Source of the DNA: Phaeodactylibacter sp.
Lineage (GTDB): Bacteria; Bacteroidota; Bacteroidia; Chitinophagales; Saprospiraceae
Assembly: GCA_024102975.1 (NCBI GenBank)
Contig: JAGFJD010000379.1
Coordinates: forward strand, 1-35,450
DNA: 35,450 nucleotides
Direction: 5' to 3'
The stretch's first letter is position 1; every line of letters starts with the position of its first letter. A program made the translations under genes and the position numbers. Positions 7,999-17,246 of the stretch are shown piece by piece. The notes below the pieces were generated by a model. The model saw only the letters and a program-made list of their open reading frames with translations, had not been told where the DNA came from and did not search any database.

Positions 7999-9953
7999 AA
8001 CTCTCCATCATCATCGTCAACTACAATGTCAAGTATTTCCTGGAGCAGGCCCTGCTGTCGGTGCGGCGGGCGTCGCAGGGGCTGGCGGTGGAAGTATGGG
8101 TGGTAGACAACAACTCGGTGGACGACTCCGTGCCCATGGTGCGGGAGAAATTCCCGGAAGTGAAGCTCATCGCCAACCAGCACAACCCTGGGTTTTCTAT
8201 TGCCAACAACCAGGCCATCCGCCGGTCTGCGGGGGAATATGTGCTGTTGCTCAACCCGGACACCGTCGTCGAGGAAGACACCTTTGAAAAGTGCCTTGCC
8301 TTTATGGATGCCCACCCGGAGGCCGGCGGGTTGGGGGTGCGCATGATCGACGGGAGCGGAAAGTTCCTGCCCGAGTCCAAGCGCGGTTTTCCCTCGCCCT
8401 GGGTGGCCTTCTGCAAGACGGTAGGCCTGTCCCGCCTTTTCCCTTCCTCCCGCCTGTTCAACCACTACCACCTGGGCTACCTGGATGAGCAGGAGATACA
8501 TGAGATCGAAGTGCTGGCCGGCGCCTTCATGCTGCTGCGGCGTTCGGTGCTCGACGAGATCGGGTTGCTGGACGAAGCCTTTTTTATGTACGGGGAAGAC
8601 ATCGACCTGTCCTACCGCATCATTCAGGCCGGCTATAAGAACTATTACTTTCCGGAATCCACCATCATCCACTATAAAGGAGAGAGCACCAAAAAGGGGA
8701 GCCTGAACTACGTCAGGGCCTTCTACACGGCGATGATCATTTTTGCCCGCAAGCACTTCCGGGGCAAAAAGGCGCGCCTGTTCGTCCTGATGCTGCAGGC
8801 CGCCATATACTTCCGGGCCTTTCTGACTGTGGGCGCCGGTTTTGTCCGGCGGGTATATCTTCCGGTTCTCGACGCCGCCGTCATCTTCGGCGGCCTGGTG
8901 TTCCTGAAGAACTTCTGGGCGGCGTATCATTTTCGGGATCCCGATTATTACGATGACTCCTTTTTGTATTTCAACGCTCCTTTGTACATCGCCATCTGGT
9001 TGGGCACCGTATACTTCAGCGGAGGCTACGACACGCCATCCGGCCTCGGCCGGCTGGTCCGGGGCTTGTTGGCGGGGACGGTTTTGCTGGCCGCCGTTTA
9101 CGGGTTTCTGGACCTGGAGTACCGGTCTTCGCGGGCGCTGATCGTCCTGGGAGCGCTGTGGGCCATCTTATCTACGGCAGCATTGCGTTTCCTGATCCAT
9201 TTTTTGCAATCCGGCAATTTTAACCTGAGCCGCGACAAGATGAAAAAGCTGGTGATCGTCGGCTCCCGGGAAGAAAGCGAACGAGTACAGCGCCTGCTCC
9301 ACCTTGCCGAGGTGCAGAAGAATTTCATCGGCACGGTGGCGCCCCGGGCTGCGGCCGATACCCGGACGTACCTCAGCTCCCTGCCCCAGCTGGCGGAGGT
9401 CGTGCAGATCTACAAGATAGAAGAGGTCATCTTTTGTTCCAAAGACGTCAGCGCCCAGGATATCATGAGCTGGATGGCCCGCCTGGGCCCTTCGGTCGAG
9501 TATAAGATCGTGCCGCAGGAAAGCCTGACCATCATTGGCAGCAGCTCCAAAAACACAGCCGGAGAGCTGTACACCATAGACATCCGCTACGGCATCGCCC
9601 AACCCCGGAACCGCCGGAACAAACGGACTGCCGACGTCTTCATAGCCGTTGCGTTTTTCTTCCTTTTTCCGGTTTTGGCCTTTGTCGCCGGCCGGCCGGC
9701 CGGGCTTGTCCGAAATGCCTTCCGCGTGCTGGCCGGTCGGCTCACCTGGGTGGGCTATGCCGCCACTGTGCAGGGCGACAGCAACCTGCCGCCTCTCCGC
9801 CCGGGCGTGCTTTCTCCCCTCGACGCGCTCCCCATGAAGAACCTCGATGAACGGACCATACAGCGCCTCAACTTCCTGTACGCCAAAGATTATCACGTCA
9901 GCAAGGATGTGGAGGTCATCTGGCAGGGCCGGCGGCGCCTGGGGCGGGAGTAG
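7995..9953 (+). CDS. Family 2 glycosyltransferase fused to a membrane/Rossmann sugar-transferase-like region
   Basis: Using ATG 7995 the protein has 652 residues. Residues 1-230 are a rhamnosyltransferase-type GT2 domain: MKLSIIIVNYNVKYFLEQAL, VVDNNSVDDS near 36-45, the metal-binding-type NPDT near 86, and FMYGEDIDLSYRI near 199-211. A hydrophobic region of several membrane segments (about 275-395) follows. Then comes a Rossmann-like domain (KKLVIVGSREESERVQRLL and EEVIFCSKDVS) resembling the N-terminal half of polyprenyl-phosphate sugar transferases. The last part has one more membrane helix and resembles only the beginning of the catalytic sugar-phosphate transferase, whose active-site region appears absent. 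It is probably involved in surface polysaccharide or lipid-linked glycan synthesis. GC-rich composition contrasts with the overlapping ptuB gene. Confidence 0.82.
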   Translation: MKLSIIIVNYNVKYFLEQALLSVRRASQGLAVEVWVVDNNSVDDSVPMVREKFPEVKLIANQHNPGFSIANNQAIRRSAGEYVLLLNPDTVVEEDTFEKCLAFMDAHPEAGGLGVRMIDGSGKFLPESKRGFPSPWVAFCKTVGLSRLFPSSRLFNHYHLGYLDEQEIHEIEVLAGAFMLLRRSVLDEIGLLDEAFFMYGEDIDLSYRIIQAGYKNYYFPESTIIHYKGESTKKGSLNYVRAFYTAMIIFARKHFRGKKARLFVLMLQAAIYFRAFLTVGAGFVRRVYLPVLDAAVIFGGLVFLKNFWAAYHFRDPDYYDDSFLYFNAPLYIAIWLGTVYFSGGYDTPSGLGRLVRGLLAGTVLLAAVYGFLDLEYRSSRALIVLGALWAILSTAALRFLIHFLQSGNFNLSRDKMKKLVIVGSREESERVQRLLHLAEVQKNFIGTVAPRAAADTRTYLSSLPQLAEVVQIYKIEEVIFCSKDVSAQDIMSWMARLGPSVEYKIVPQESLTIIGSSSKNTAGELYTIDIRYGIAQPRNRRNKRTADVFIAVAFFFLFPVLAFVAGRPAGLVRNAFRVLAGRLTWVGYAATVQGDSNLPPLRPGVLSPLDALPMKNLDERTIQRLNFLYAKDYHVSKDVEVIWQGRRRLGRE

Positions 9954-10051
9954 GTGAAGGGATTGCCGGATGGGGATGTTTGCTGTTCGCTGTTCCACCG
10001 GTTGTCCAGCGTTAGGTCACCCCCCCCTTCTCCCCATCCCCCCATCTCCTC

Positions 10052-10405
10052 CTAATCCTTCCTCAGCTGTTTCTCTGCCTTTTTCTGTTCCTTAGCCGCC
10101 TTCTCCTGTTGCTTTTGGGCTTTTCGCTGCTGTTTGGCGGCCTTTTCCAGTCGTTTTTGCGCTCTTTGTTGATCCCGTTTTTGCCGGGCCAGTTTTTTCT
10201 CTTCCTTCTTCAGTTTTTTCTCCTGTTTGGCCAGTTCTTTTTCTTGCTTCTGCAGCTGTTTTTCCTGTTTGGCCATTTCCTTTTCCTGTTGTTCTTTCAG
10301 TGCTTCCTGTTCGGTCTTTTCCTTGTTTTTGACTTCCTGGGCGGAAGCGGTGAGTGCGAAGAGGGGCAGGCCGAAAAGGGCGGCCAGCATGATTAGCTTT
10401 TTCAT
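10052..10405 (-). CDS. Secreted Lys/Glu/Gln-rich coiled-coil protein
   Basis: This is a 117-residue protein of unknown function. Residues 1-22 form a signal peptide ending in TASA before QE. The rest is almost entirely a charged heptad-like repeat built from KQEK, KKEEKKLA and KAAKEQKKAEKQL blocks, predicting one long periplasmic coiled coil. Low complexity prevents a reliable family assignment, and similarity to TolA-like linkers is compositional only. It stands alone, convergent with the glycosyltransferase. The 98-bp spacer between them carries GCTGTTCGCTGTTC heptamers and a CCCCAT-rich microsatellite (about 9986-10050). Confidence 0.7.
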   Translation of the reverse strand: MKKLIMLAALFGLPLFALTASAQEVKNKEKTEQEALKEQQEKEMAKQEKQLQKQEKELAKQEKKLKKEEKKLARQKRDQQRAQKRLEKAAKQQRKAQKQQEKAAKEQKKAEKQLRKD

Positions 10406-10541
10406 GGCTTTTGGTTTGGTAACATGATGATAGAATGTATGGCACTCCTTCCTTAAAGAGAGGTCAAATTAATCACTTTGCTCAAACCGGGCAATGAGGA
10501 AGGTCAGTGTTTGATAGCAAAAGAAGCGCGTCATAGGGGCG

Positions 10542-10599
10542 GGGATTTCCGTTTCCGGCTTGGCGTGGTGTCTTATCGGGGCCGGAAACGGAAATTCCC
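10542..10599 (-). terminator. Long hairpin just downstream of the propeller-protein gene
   Basis: GGGATTTCCGTTTCCGGC (10542-10559) pairs with GCCGGAAACGGAAATTCCC (10581-10599) almost perfectly over 18 bp, with a 21-nt loop. It lies six bases beyond the stop of the minus-strand gene ending at 10606. No T-run follows on the minus strand, so it may act as a transcript-end stabiliser as much as a terminator. Confidence 0.6.
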
Positions 10600-10605
10600 G
10601 GTTAC

Positions 10606-11502
10606 TCAATCCGCCACCACCGCCAGCTTGAAATCCGGGCTCACCTCCAGGTCGTAGATATTGCGGATTTCGTAGAAGCGCAGGTCGACCGCCTCTTTCC
10701 AGGTGTCGTCGATGAATTTGTTGTATTTGTACAGCTTGCTGCCCTTGCCCATCAGCATGGTGCCGTCGGGCAGGATGGCGAAATGTTCGGCCCCGGGCAG
10801 CGTTTCCACCAGGGTCCGGGGTGCTTCGTTTTTCCGGTAGAGGTTCTTTTCCATGATTTTCCAGCCGTCGTAGCGGCTTTTCTGGACGAAGGCCAGGTTG
10901 CCGTTGGGCAGGCGCGTGAAGCAGCGGCCGACGTTGGTGGCGATGGTGGTGATCTTGTCGTCGTCCGTATTCACGATGGCGAGTGTGCTGGGGTTTTCGT
11001 CCTTATACACGACCACCTCCTTGCTGTTCAGCCAGAAGTATGCCTTAATGCCGGTCAGGTATTTGAAGACCGGTTTGCCGTCGACCAGTTGGTTGATGGG
11101 GAACTGCCAGAGGCGCAGGACGCTGTCCCGCCCCTGCTGTTCCAGGCGGATGGCGGAAAAGGTATAGTATTCCGGCATCCGTTCGGGCGCAAATTCGTTT
11201 TCGGGTGTTTCCGTCACCCGCTGCTTGGCCTTCTTTTCCAGGTCGAGGCGGAACAGGTCGGCCTGGGCGTCTCCCGGCCTTTTCACCGAGATGTACAGCT
11301 CCGTGTTGCTGAAGAAGGACGGGTCGCCGTTGTAGCCGTTGCGGTTGAAGTCCGTCAGGAACCGGGGCTTGGTAAAGGAAAGTTTCCCTTCGTCTCCCTG
11401 CTTGACGTCGAAGAGGTAGATGTTCGTCCGCGGAAGCTGGGCCAGCGCGCCGAAGGCGAGGCTCAGAGCCAAAAGGCAAAAGAGGATTTTTTTTGGTATC
11501 AT
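10606..11502 (-). CDS. Secreted TolB/WD40-like beta-propeller protein
   Basis: From ATG 11502 the protein has 298 residues, starting with a signal peptide (MIPKKILFCLLALSLAFGA..., cleavage after ALA). The mature part has repeated propeller-like strands such as RFLTDFNRNGYNGDPSFFSN, TELYISVKRPGDAQADLFRL and HFAILPDGTMLMGKGSKLYK. These fit the PD40/TolB-type propeller group, although the repeats are divergent. It probably acts in the periplasm or on the surface, perhaps as a binding scaffold; no catalytic residues are apparent. The nine-codon extension to 11529 is rejected because the signal peptide begins at 11502. The gene is divergent from the sugar dehydrogenase gene. Confidence 0.72.
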   Translation of the reverse strand: MIPKKILFCLLALSLAFGALAQLPRTNIYLFDVKQGDEGKLSFTKPRFLTDFNRNGYNGDPSFFSNTELYISVKRPGDAQADLFRLDLEKKAKQRVTETPENEFAPERMPEYYTFSAIRLEQQGRDSVLRLWQFPINQLVDGKPVFKYLTGIKAYFWLNSKEVVVYKDENPSTLAIVNTDDDKITTIATNVGRCFTRLPNGNLAFVQKSRYDGWKIMEKNLYRKNEAPRTLVETLPGAEHFAILPDGTMLMGKGSKLYKYNKFIDDTWKEAVDLRFYEIRNIYDLEVSPDFKLAVVAD

Positions 11503-11524
11503 TGGTATATTTGCATATTTACGC

Positions 11525-11540
11525 ACCACTTAAAAGTGGT
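11525..11540. promoter_or_regulatory. Perfect palindrome in a divergent promoter region
   Basis: ACCACTT and AAGTGGT flank a central AA, with outer CG..CG bases extending the symmetry. It lies 23 bp upstream of the minus-strand start at 11502 and 150 bp upstream of the plus-strand start at 11690. This is a plausible operator or a dispersed palindrome; no regulator is identified. Confidence 0.4.
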
Positions 11541-11689
11541 ACGTCCTGTCAAAACCCGGCTCAAAGGTAGCTACTTGTCCTGGCTTCGCCAAGGAAGAAT
11601 GCCAAAGGCTTTCCGGGAGCTGGCGTTTGGCTGACAAAAAGCCCGTGGGATTTCCCCCTGTTTTTAGGTATATTGCCGCCCAAAAAACG

Positions 11690-13549
<1,860 letters not shown>

Positions 13550-13571
13550 TGCGTCACACAATCCAACGACC

Positions 13572-14258
13572 ATGACAAGGCCAAGCTTATTCTTCTCAAT
13601 GGTATTGCTGGCATTGACGGCCTGCCGTTCCGATCCAAAAACTGCTGAAGAAAGCCAGGGGGAAGCCGCAGCACAGCCGGCTGCCGGGCCCGGCCCGCAG
13701 ATCACCACTATCGGTTTTACCCGGGAGGACACGGTGCTGCATTACGCCCTGGATATCAAATATCCCGCCATCCGCGAACACGAGGTGTTTAACGGGGCGG
13801 TGCGCGCCGGCCTGGAAACGGCGATCGACGAATTTACGGAATTCATCAGGGATTTCAACAGCGAAGGGCGGGAGATGCGTTCGGAATACCAGCTGGTGCA
13901 GAATACCAGCCGGGTGACCAGCGTGCGGCAGATGTATGAGTGGGCTGTGCCGGGGGTATCCACCTTGCTGTACCGCTTTCACAACGTCAATTACAATGCT
14001 GAGGCGAAAGAGCTGATCTCCCTGGAAAGCCTGTTCCGGGATGGAGTCGGCCACCGGCCTCTTTTGCGGAAGCGGCTGGCGGAAAAGATACGATCCCGGT
14101 TTAAAATAGAGGCGGAGGTGACAGATGATGACCTTCAAACCTTCGTCATCGGCCCGGATTATCTGGAGTTCTACAAGGTCCTCTATCCGGAGGTGATGGA
14201 CCCGGAACCGAAAGCTTTTCAGGTGAACTTCTCCGAGCTGGAAGGCGAGTTGAGGTAG
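13572..14258 (+). CDS. DUF3298/DUF4163-type lipoprotein
   Basis: This 228-residue protein has a lipoprotein signal peptide with lipobox LTAC (C18), followed by a short Ala/Gln/Pro linker. The body (about 45-225) matches the DUF4163 plus DUF3298 layout seen in RsiV-like and PdaC-like proteins: DIKYPAIREHEVFNGAV, EYQLVQNTSRVTSVRQMYEW, FHNVNYNAEAKELISLESLF and YLEFYKVLYPEVMDPEP. The exact role is unknown; in Bacillus RsiV the domain binds lysozyme. It lies 22 bp after the sugar dehydrogenase in the same direction. The 150-bp spacer to the convergent marR-like gene holds a decamer repeat. Confidence 0.8.
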   Translation: MTRPSLFFSMVLLALTACRSDPKTAEESQGEAAAQPAAGPGPQITTIGFTREDTVLHYALDIKYPAIREHEVFNGAVRAGLETAIDEFTEFIRDFNSEGREMRSEYQLVQNTSRVTSVRQMYEWAVPGVSTLLYRFHNVNYNAEAKELISLESLFRDGVGHRPLLRKRLAEKIRSRFKIEAEVTDDDLQTFVIGPDYLEFYKVLYPEVMDPEPKAFQVNFSELEGELR

Positions 14259-14360
14259 GAGGTAACGGGCGCTCTCCGGATTGTGTATAGGTGCATTGGT
14301 GGAACTTCATGACCAGGAATACAATACCCGGATGCCCGGAACCACAATGGGCAGAACGCC

Positions 14361-14406
14361 ATTTCCATATATTTCCATGTATTTCCACGTATTTCCATAC
14401 ATTTCC
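14361..14406 (-). repeat. 10-bp tandem repeat array (same unit as 3428-3582)
   Basis: Four to five units ATTTCCATAT, ATTTCCATGT, ATTTCCACGT and ATTTCCATAC follow each other. On the minus strand these read GGAAATACGTGGAAATACAT, the same decamer as the array after the kinase-like gene. The block ends one base before the stop of the MarR-family gene. Confidence 0.85.
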
Positions 14407-14407
14407 C

Positions 14408-14857
14408 CTACCCCCGTATCTTATCCAGCAGCCCGCTGAGCAGTTCCGCCTCCTCCTCCGTGAGGTTGTCCAGGATTCCGTCCAGGCCGGGGTTGATGCT
14501 TTTCAGGCCGGCCAGGAGTTTTTCGCCCTCCGGGCTGATGCTCACGTCGACCAGGCGTTTGTCGTGGTTGCAAACCTGGCGCAGGACGAGGCCTTTCTGG
14601 TGCAGGCGGTCGACCATCCGGGAGGTATCCGCCATGCGGTCGAGCAGGCGTTCCCGGATCACCGAGGTGCTGATGGGCCCTTTGGCGCCTTTGAGCACCC
14701 GCAGGACGTTGTATTGCTGCATGGTGATTCCGTAGGGCTTCAGCTCGGTTTTGATCTGTTCCTGTATCCAGTTGTTGGTAAAAATGATGTTCACCGTAGC
14801 TTTATGCCGCGCATTGCGGAAGGGCCTGGTTTGTTGTATGGCGTCCTCGATCCTCAT
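14408..14857 (-). CDS. MarR-family transcriptional regulator
   Basis: The 149-residue protein has the winged helix-turn-helix of MarR proteins. The recognition region lies in GPISTSVIRERLLDRMADTS and the signature DRLHQKGLVLRQVCNHDKRL (about 83-102). The wing DVSISPEGEKLL follows, and flanking helices serve dimerisation. MarR proteins usually repress neighbouring genes and release DNA on ligand or oxidant binding; C97 is a possible sensor but this is speculative. It is divergent from the symporter gene across 380 bp, so that promoter is the first candidate target. A -7-like CAACTTTG (minus strand, 14881-14888) lies 23 bp upstream. Confidence 0.92.
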   Translation of the reverse strand: MRIEDAIQQTRPFRNARHKATVNIIFTNNWIQEQIKTELKPYGITMQQYNVLRVLKGAKGPISTSVIRERLLDRMADTSRMVDRLHQKGLVLRQVCNHDKRLVDVSISPEGEKLLAGLKSINPGLDGILDNLTEEEAELLSGLLDKIRG

Positions 14858-15176
14858 TGCTCGTGGGTTTTGTTTTTTAGCAAAGTTGGCAGCCCTGCCT
14901 TCTCATATCCTCTTTCAGGCCGTAACGAACAGCTTTTCACTTCGGGCTTCCCGGGTTATTATCCACAATATGATACGCTTAGTGTTGCCACATTGTTTTT
15001 GCAGTGCCGTCCTTCCTCCCGGGTATTTTTGCGGAGCTGCGCCTGTGCCCGTTCCAGGCGCTGCCGGAAGAAATTATTATCCGGGAAAGGTATCCCCCGC
15101 CTGTGCCAGCAGCCCGGAGGCTTCCGGAAGCCATATAAGATTCGGCTTTCAGGGTTAGAAAATGAATCAAATTTGG

Positions 15177-15184
15177 TAACTTTG
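15177..15184 (+). promoter_or_regulatory. -7 promoter element of the symporter gene
   Basis: TAACTTTG matches TAnnTTTG and lies 53 bp before the symporter ATG. The -33 region is weak (GTT at a 20-nt spacing). The rest of the 380-bp divergent spacer (14858-15176) shows no convincing gene. Confidence 0.5.
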
Positions 15185-15237
15185 CCCATGGACACACCCC
15201 GGCACCAAAACGTTCGGAAAACCAACGACCTCACTAT

Positions 15238-16806
15238 ATGAACACCCTGGATTACGTTATTGTCATCGTTTATGCCGTGGGCTTCCTGGGCCTCGGTTAC
15301 ATTTTCAAAGACCAGAAAGACGGGAAGGACTATTTTCTGGGAGGCAAAAGTTTTGGCTGGCTGCCGCTCGGCCTGTCGGTAATGGCCACTCAGTTATCGG
15401 CCATCAGTTTCATCTCGGCGCCGGCTTTTGTCGGCATCCGGGAGGGCGGCGGCCTGGAGTGGCTGAGTTACGAGCTGGCGGTGCCGGTCGCCATGATCTT
15501 TCTGATGGCCATTCTTTTTCCGCCGTTGTACAATTCCGGCGTGGTGAGCATTTACGAATACCTGGAGCGGCGTTTCAGCGCTTCGAGCCGCCTGCTGCTC
15601 AGCTTTGTCTTTCTGGTCAGCCGGGCGTTTGCCACCGGGGTCATGATCTATGCCGTTTCCATTATCCTGGAGAGCGTGCTGGACATTTCTTTTTTCAGCA
15701 CCCTGGCCCTCATCGGCGTGATCACGCTGATCTATTCCCTGCAGGGCGGGATGAAAGCCGTGGTGTATGGCGATATGATCCAGATGATCATCCTTTTCAT
15801 TGGGATCATCGCCTGCATGGTTTTCGGCCTGGTGGAAGTCGGCGGCTGGGATAACTTCCTGGCCAACCTGGACCGCAGCCGCCTGGAGGCCGTCGATTTT
15901 TCCTCTCTGGGATTCAGCAAGGGCGAGGAGTTCGGCTTCTGGCCCATGGTCATCGGGGGCTTTTTCCTTTATGTATCCTACTATGGCACCGACCAGTCGC
16001 AGGCCCAGCGCATGCTGTCCGCCCGCGACCTGGCCACCGTGCGCAAGACGCTCCTGTTCAATGGCGTGATCCGTTTTCCGCTCACCTTTGCCTATTGCTT
16101 CATGGGCCTGATCATCGGCACCATGGTGGCCATCACGCCGGAATTCCAGGCCGAAGTGCCGGCCGATAAACCGGACATGATGATCCCGGTCTTTATACGC
16201 GACTACCTGCCTCACGGCATGATCGGGCTGCTGATCGTGGCCATCCTTTCGGCCGCCATGTCTTCCCTCAGCTCTGCCATTAACTCGCTTTCAGCGGTGA
16301 CGATGGAAGATTTCATCAGCCGCGGGCGCGACATCCCCGCCGGGCGCTACATGGTGTACAGCCGCTTCACGGCCTTGTTCTGGGGGCTGGTTTGTATCTT
16401 CCTCGCCATTTACGCCGGCAACATCGCCGATACGGTGATCGAAGCCATCAACAAGGTCGGCTCGGTATTCTTCGGCCCCATCCTGGCCACCTTCCTGCTG
16501 GCCATCATGACCAGAAAAACGCATGCCCTCGGCGCGAACATAGGCCTGGCTGCCGGTGTTGTTGTCAATATATTGCTGTGGCTGGCGGTAGAAGATATCT
16601 TTTGGTTCTGGTGGAATTTCATCGGCGCAGCCATCACCTTGTCTTTGGGTTATGGCCTGAGCCTGTTGCTGCCAGGCAAACCCAAAAAAGTGGCCATCGA
16701 CTTCACCGTCGACCCCCGATGGCTGTTCACCCGGGAAGCAAAAATCCTGATGGGGTTCTTCGCAGCCATCATTTTGTTCAGCATGTATTTTAAATATATG
16801 ATATGA
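15238..16806 (+). CDS. Sodium:solute symporter (SSS family)
   Basis: The 522-residue inner-membrane protein has about 13-14 hydrophobic segments in the LeuT-fold order of SSS transporters. Typical parts are FLGGKSFGWLPLGLSVMATQ with LSAISFISAPAF (TM1/2), SIYEYLERRFSASSRLL, LIYSLQGGMKAVVYGDMIQM, YVSYYGTDQSQAQRMLSARD and the TM8 region ILSAAMSSLSSAINSLSAVT, where the AAMSS-type serines bind Na2. The GTDQSQAQR motif places it in the SSS subgroup of sialate, myo-inositol and related solute transporters, but the substrate cannot be told from sequence. The start at 15238 follows a clear promoter. It is divergent from the MarR gene, a likely regulator. Confidence 0.93.
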   Translation: MNTLDYVIVIVYAVGFLGLGYIFKDQKDGKDYFLGGKSFGWLPLGLSVMATQLSAISFISAPAFVGIREGGGLEWLSYELAVPVAMIFLMAILFPPLYNSGVVSIYEYLERRFSASSRLLLSFVFLVSRAFATGVMIYAVSIILESVLDISFFSTLALIGVITLIYSLQGGMKAVVYGDMIQMIILFIGIIACMVFGLVEVGGWDNFLANLDRSRLEAVDFSSLGFSKGEEFGFWPMVIGGFFLYVSYYGTDQSQAQRMLSARDLATVRKTLLFNGVIRFPLTFAYCFMGLIIGTMVAITPEFQAEVPADKPDMMIPVFIRDYLPHGMIGLLIVAILSAAMSSLSSAINSLSAVTMEDFISRGRDIPAGRYMVYSRFTALFWGLVCIFLAIYAGNIADTVIEAINKVGSVFFGPILATFLLAIMTRKTHALGANIGLAAGVVVNILLWLAVEDIFWFWWNFIGAAITLSLGYGLSLLLPGKPKKVAIDFTVDPRWLFTREAKILMGFFAAIILFSMYFKYMI

Positions 16807-17015
16807 ACAGCCTGGCCTCACCAGACGGGTTTTGACTTGGCCCGGGAATGAATAAGCCGGCTGTGTTTATCGGAGATGCTGCCTGGCGGCGAAGGGCGCC
16901 TTCGACAAACCTGCCGGCCATACCGGCGTACCGCAGGTAGGCCAGGTAGGCGGGCGCTGCCGGGTTCAGCAGTGCGGGAACCCGCGCGAAACCCGGCATG
17001 TTGAGCCTGCCGGAA
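16807..17015 (+). other. Non-coding GC-rich spacer with partial inverted repeats
   Basis: No supportable gene is seen in the 210 bp between the symporter stop and the terminator at 17016. Short self-complementary blocks occur, for example CTGCCGGCCATACCGGCGTA and GCGGGAACCCGC. The frame on the minus strand has no recognisable protein features. It may be a long 3' UTR or contain an RNA gene ending at the strong terminator. Confidence 0.4.
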
Positions 17016-17079
17016 AGCAAAAAGGCGAATTTCAACAGCCTCCCGCCGGGATTCGCCTTTTTGCTTTAAATTTTTTTTT
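17016..17079 (+). terminator. Strong intrinsic terminator
   Basis: AGCAAAAAGGCGAAT (17016-17030) pairs perfectly with ATTCGCCTTTTTGCT (17051-17065). A 20-nt loop separates the arms. A TTTAAA and a run of nine T (17071-17079) follow. It lies 210 bp after the symporter stop. Confidence 0.88.
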
Positions 17080-17246
17080 CTACGAAAAAATAGCTTTCTT
17101 TGGTGGCCAATACAAATAATGCTATTTGTAAAGCAGCCAACAAAAGGCAAACATTACCCATAAAGCCCTTCCCGGCAAATTCGTATCTTCACCGCCAAAT
17201 AATGTAAAGTCTCGGATTAGTATTGTTTAACCAAATAGATTAGTTT

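Noticed and set aside
14959-15234. 91-codon minus-strand frame in the MarR/symporter spacer
   Set aside because: It has no recognisable motif, overlaps the symporter promoter on the other strand and has no promoter of its own.
16790-17035. 81-codon minus-strand frame downstream of the symporter
   Set aside because: It begins inside the terminator stem and has no signal peptide, domain or plausible promoter; better read as spacer.
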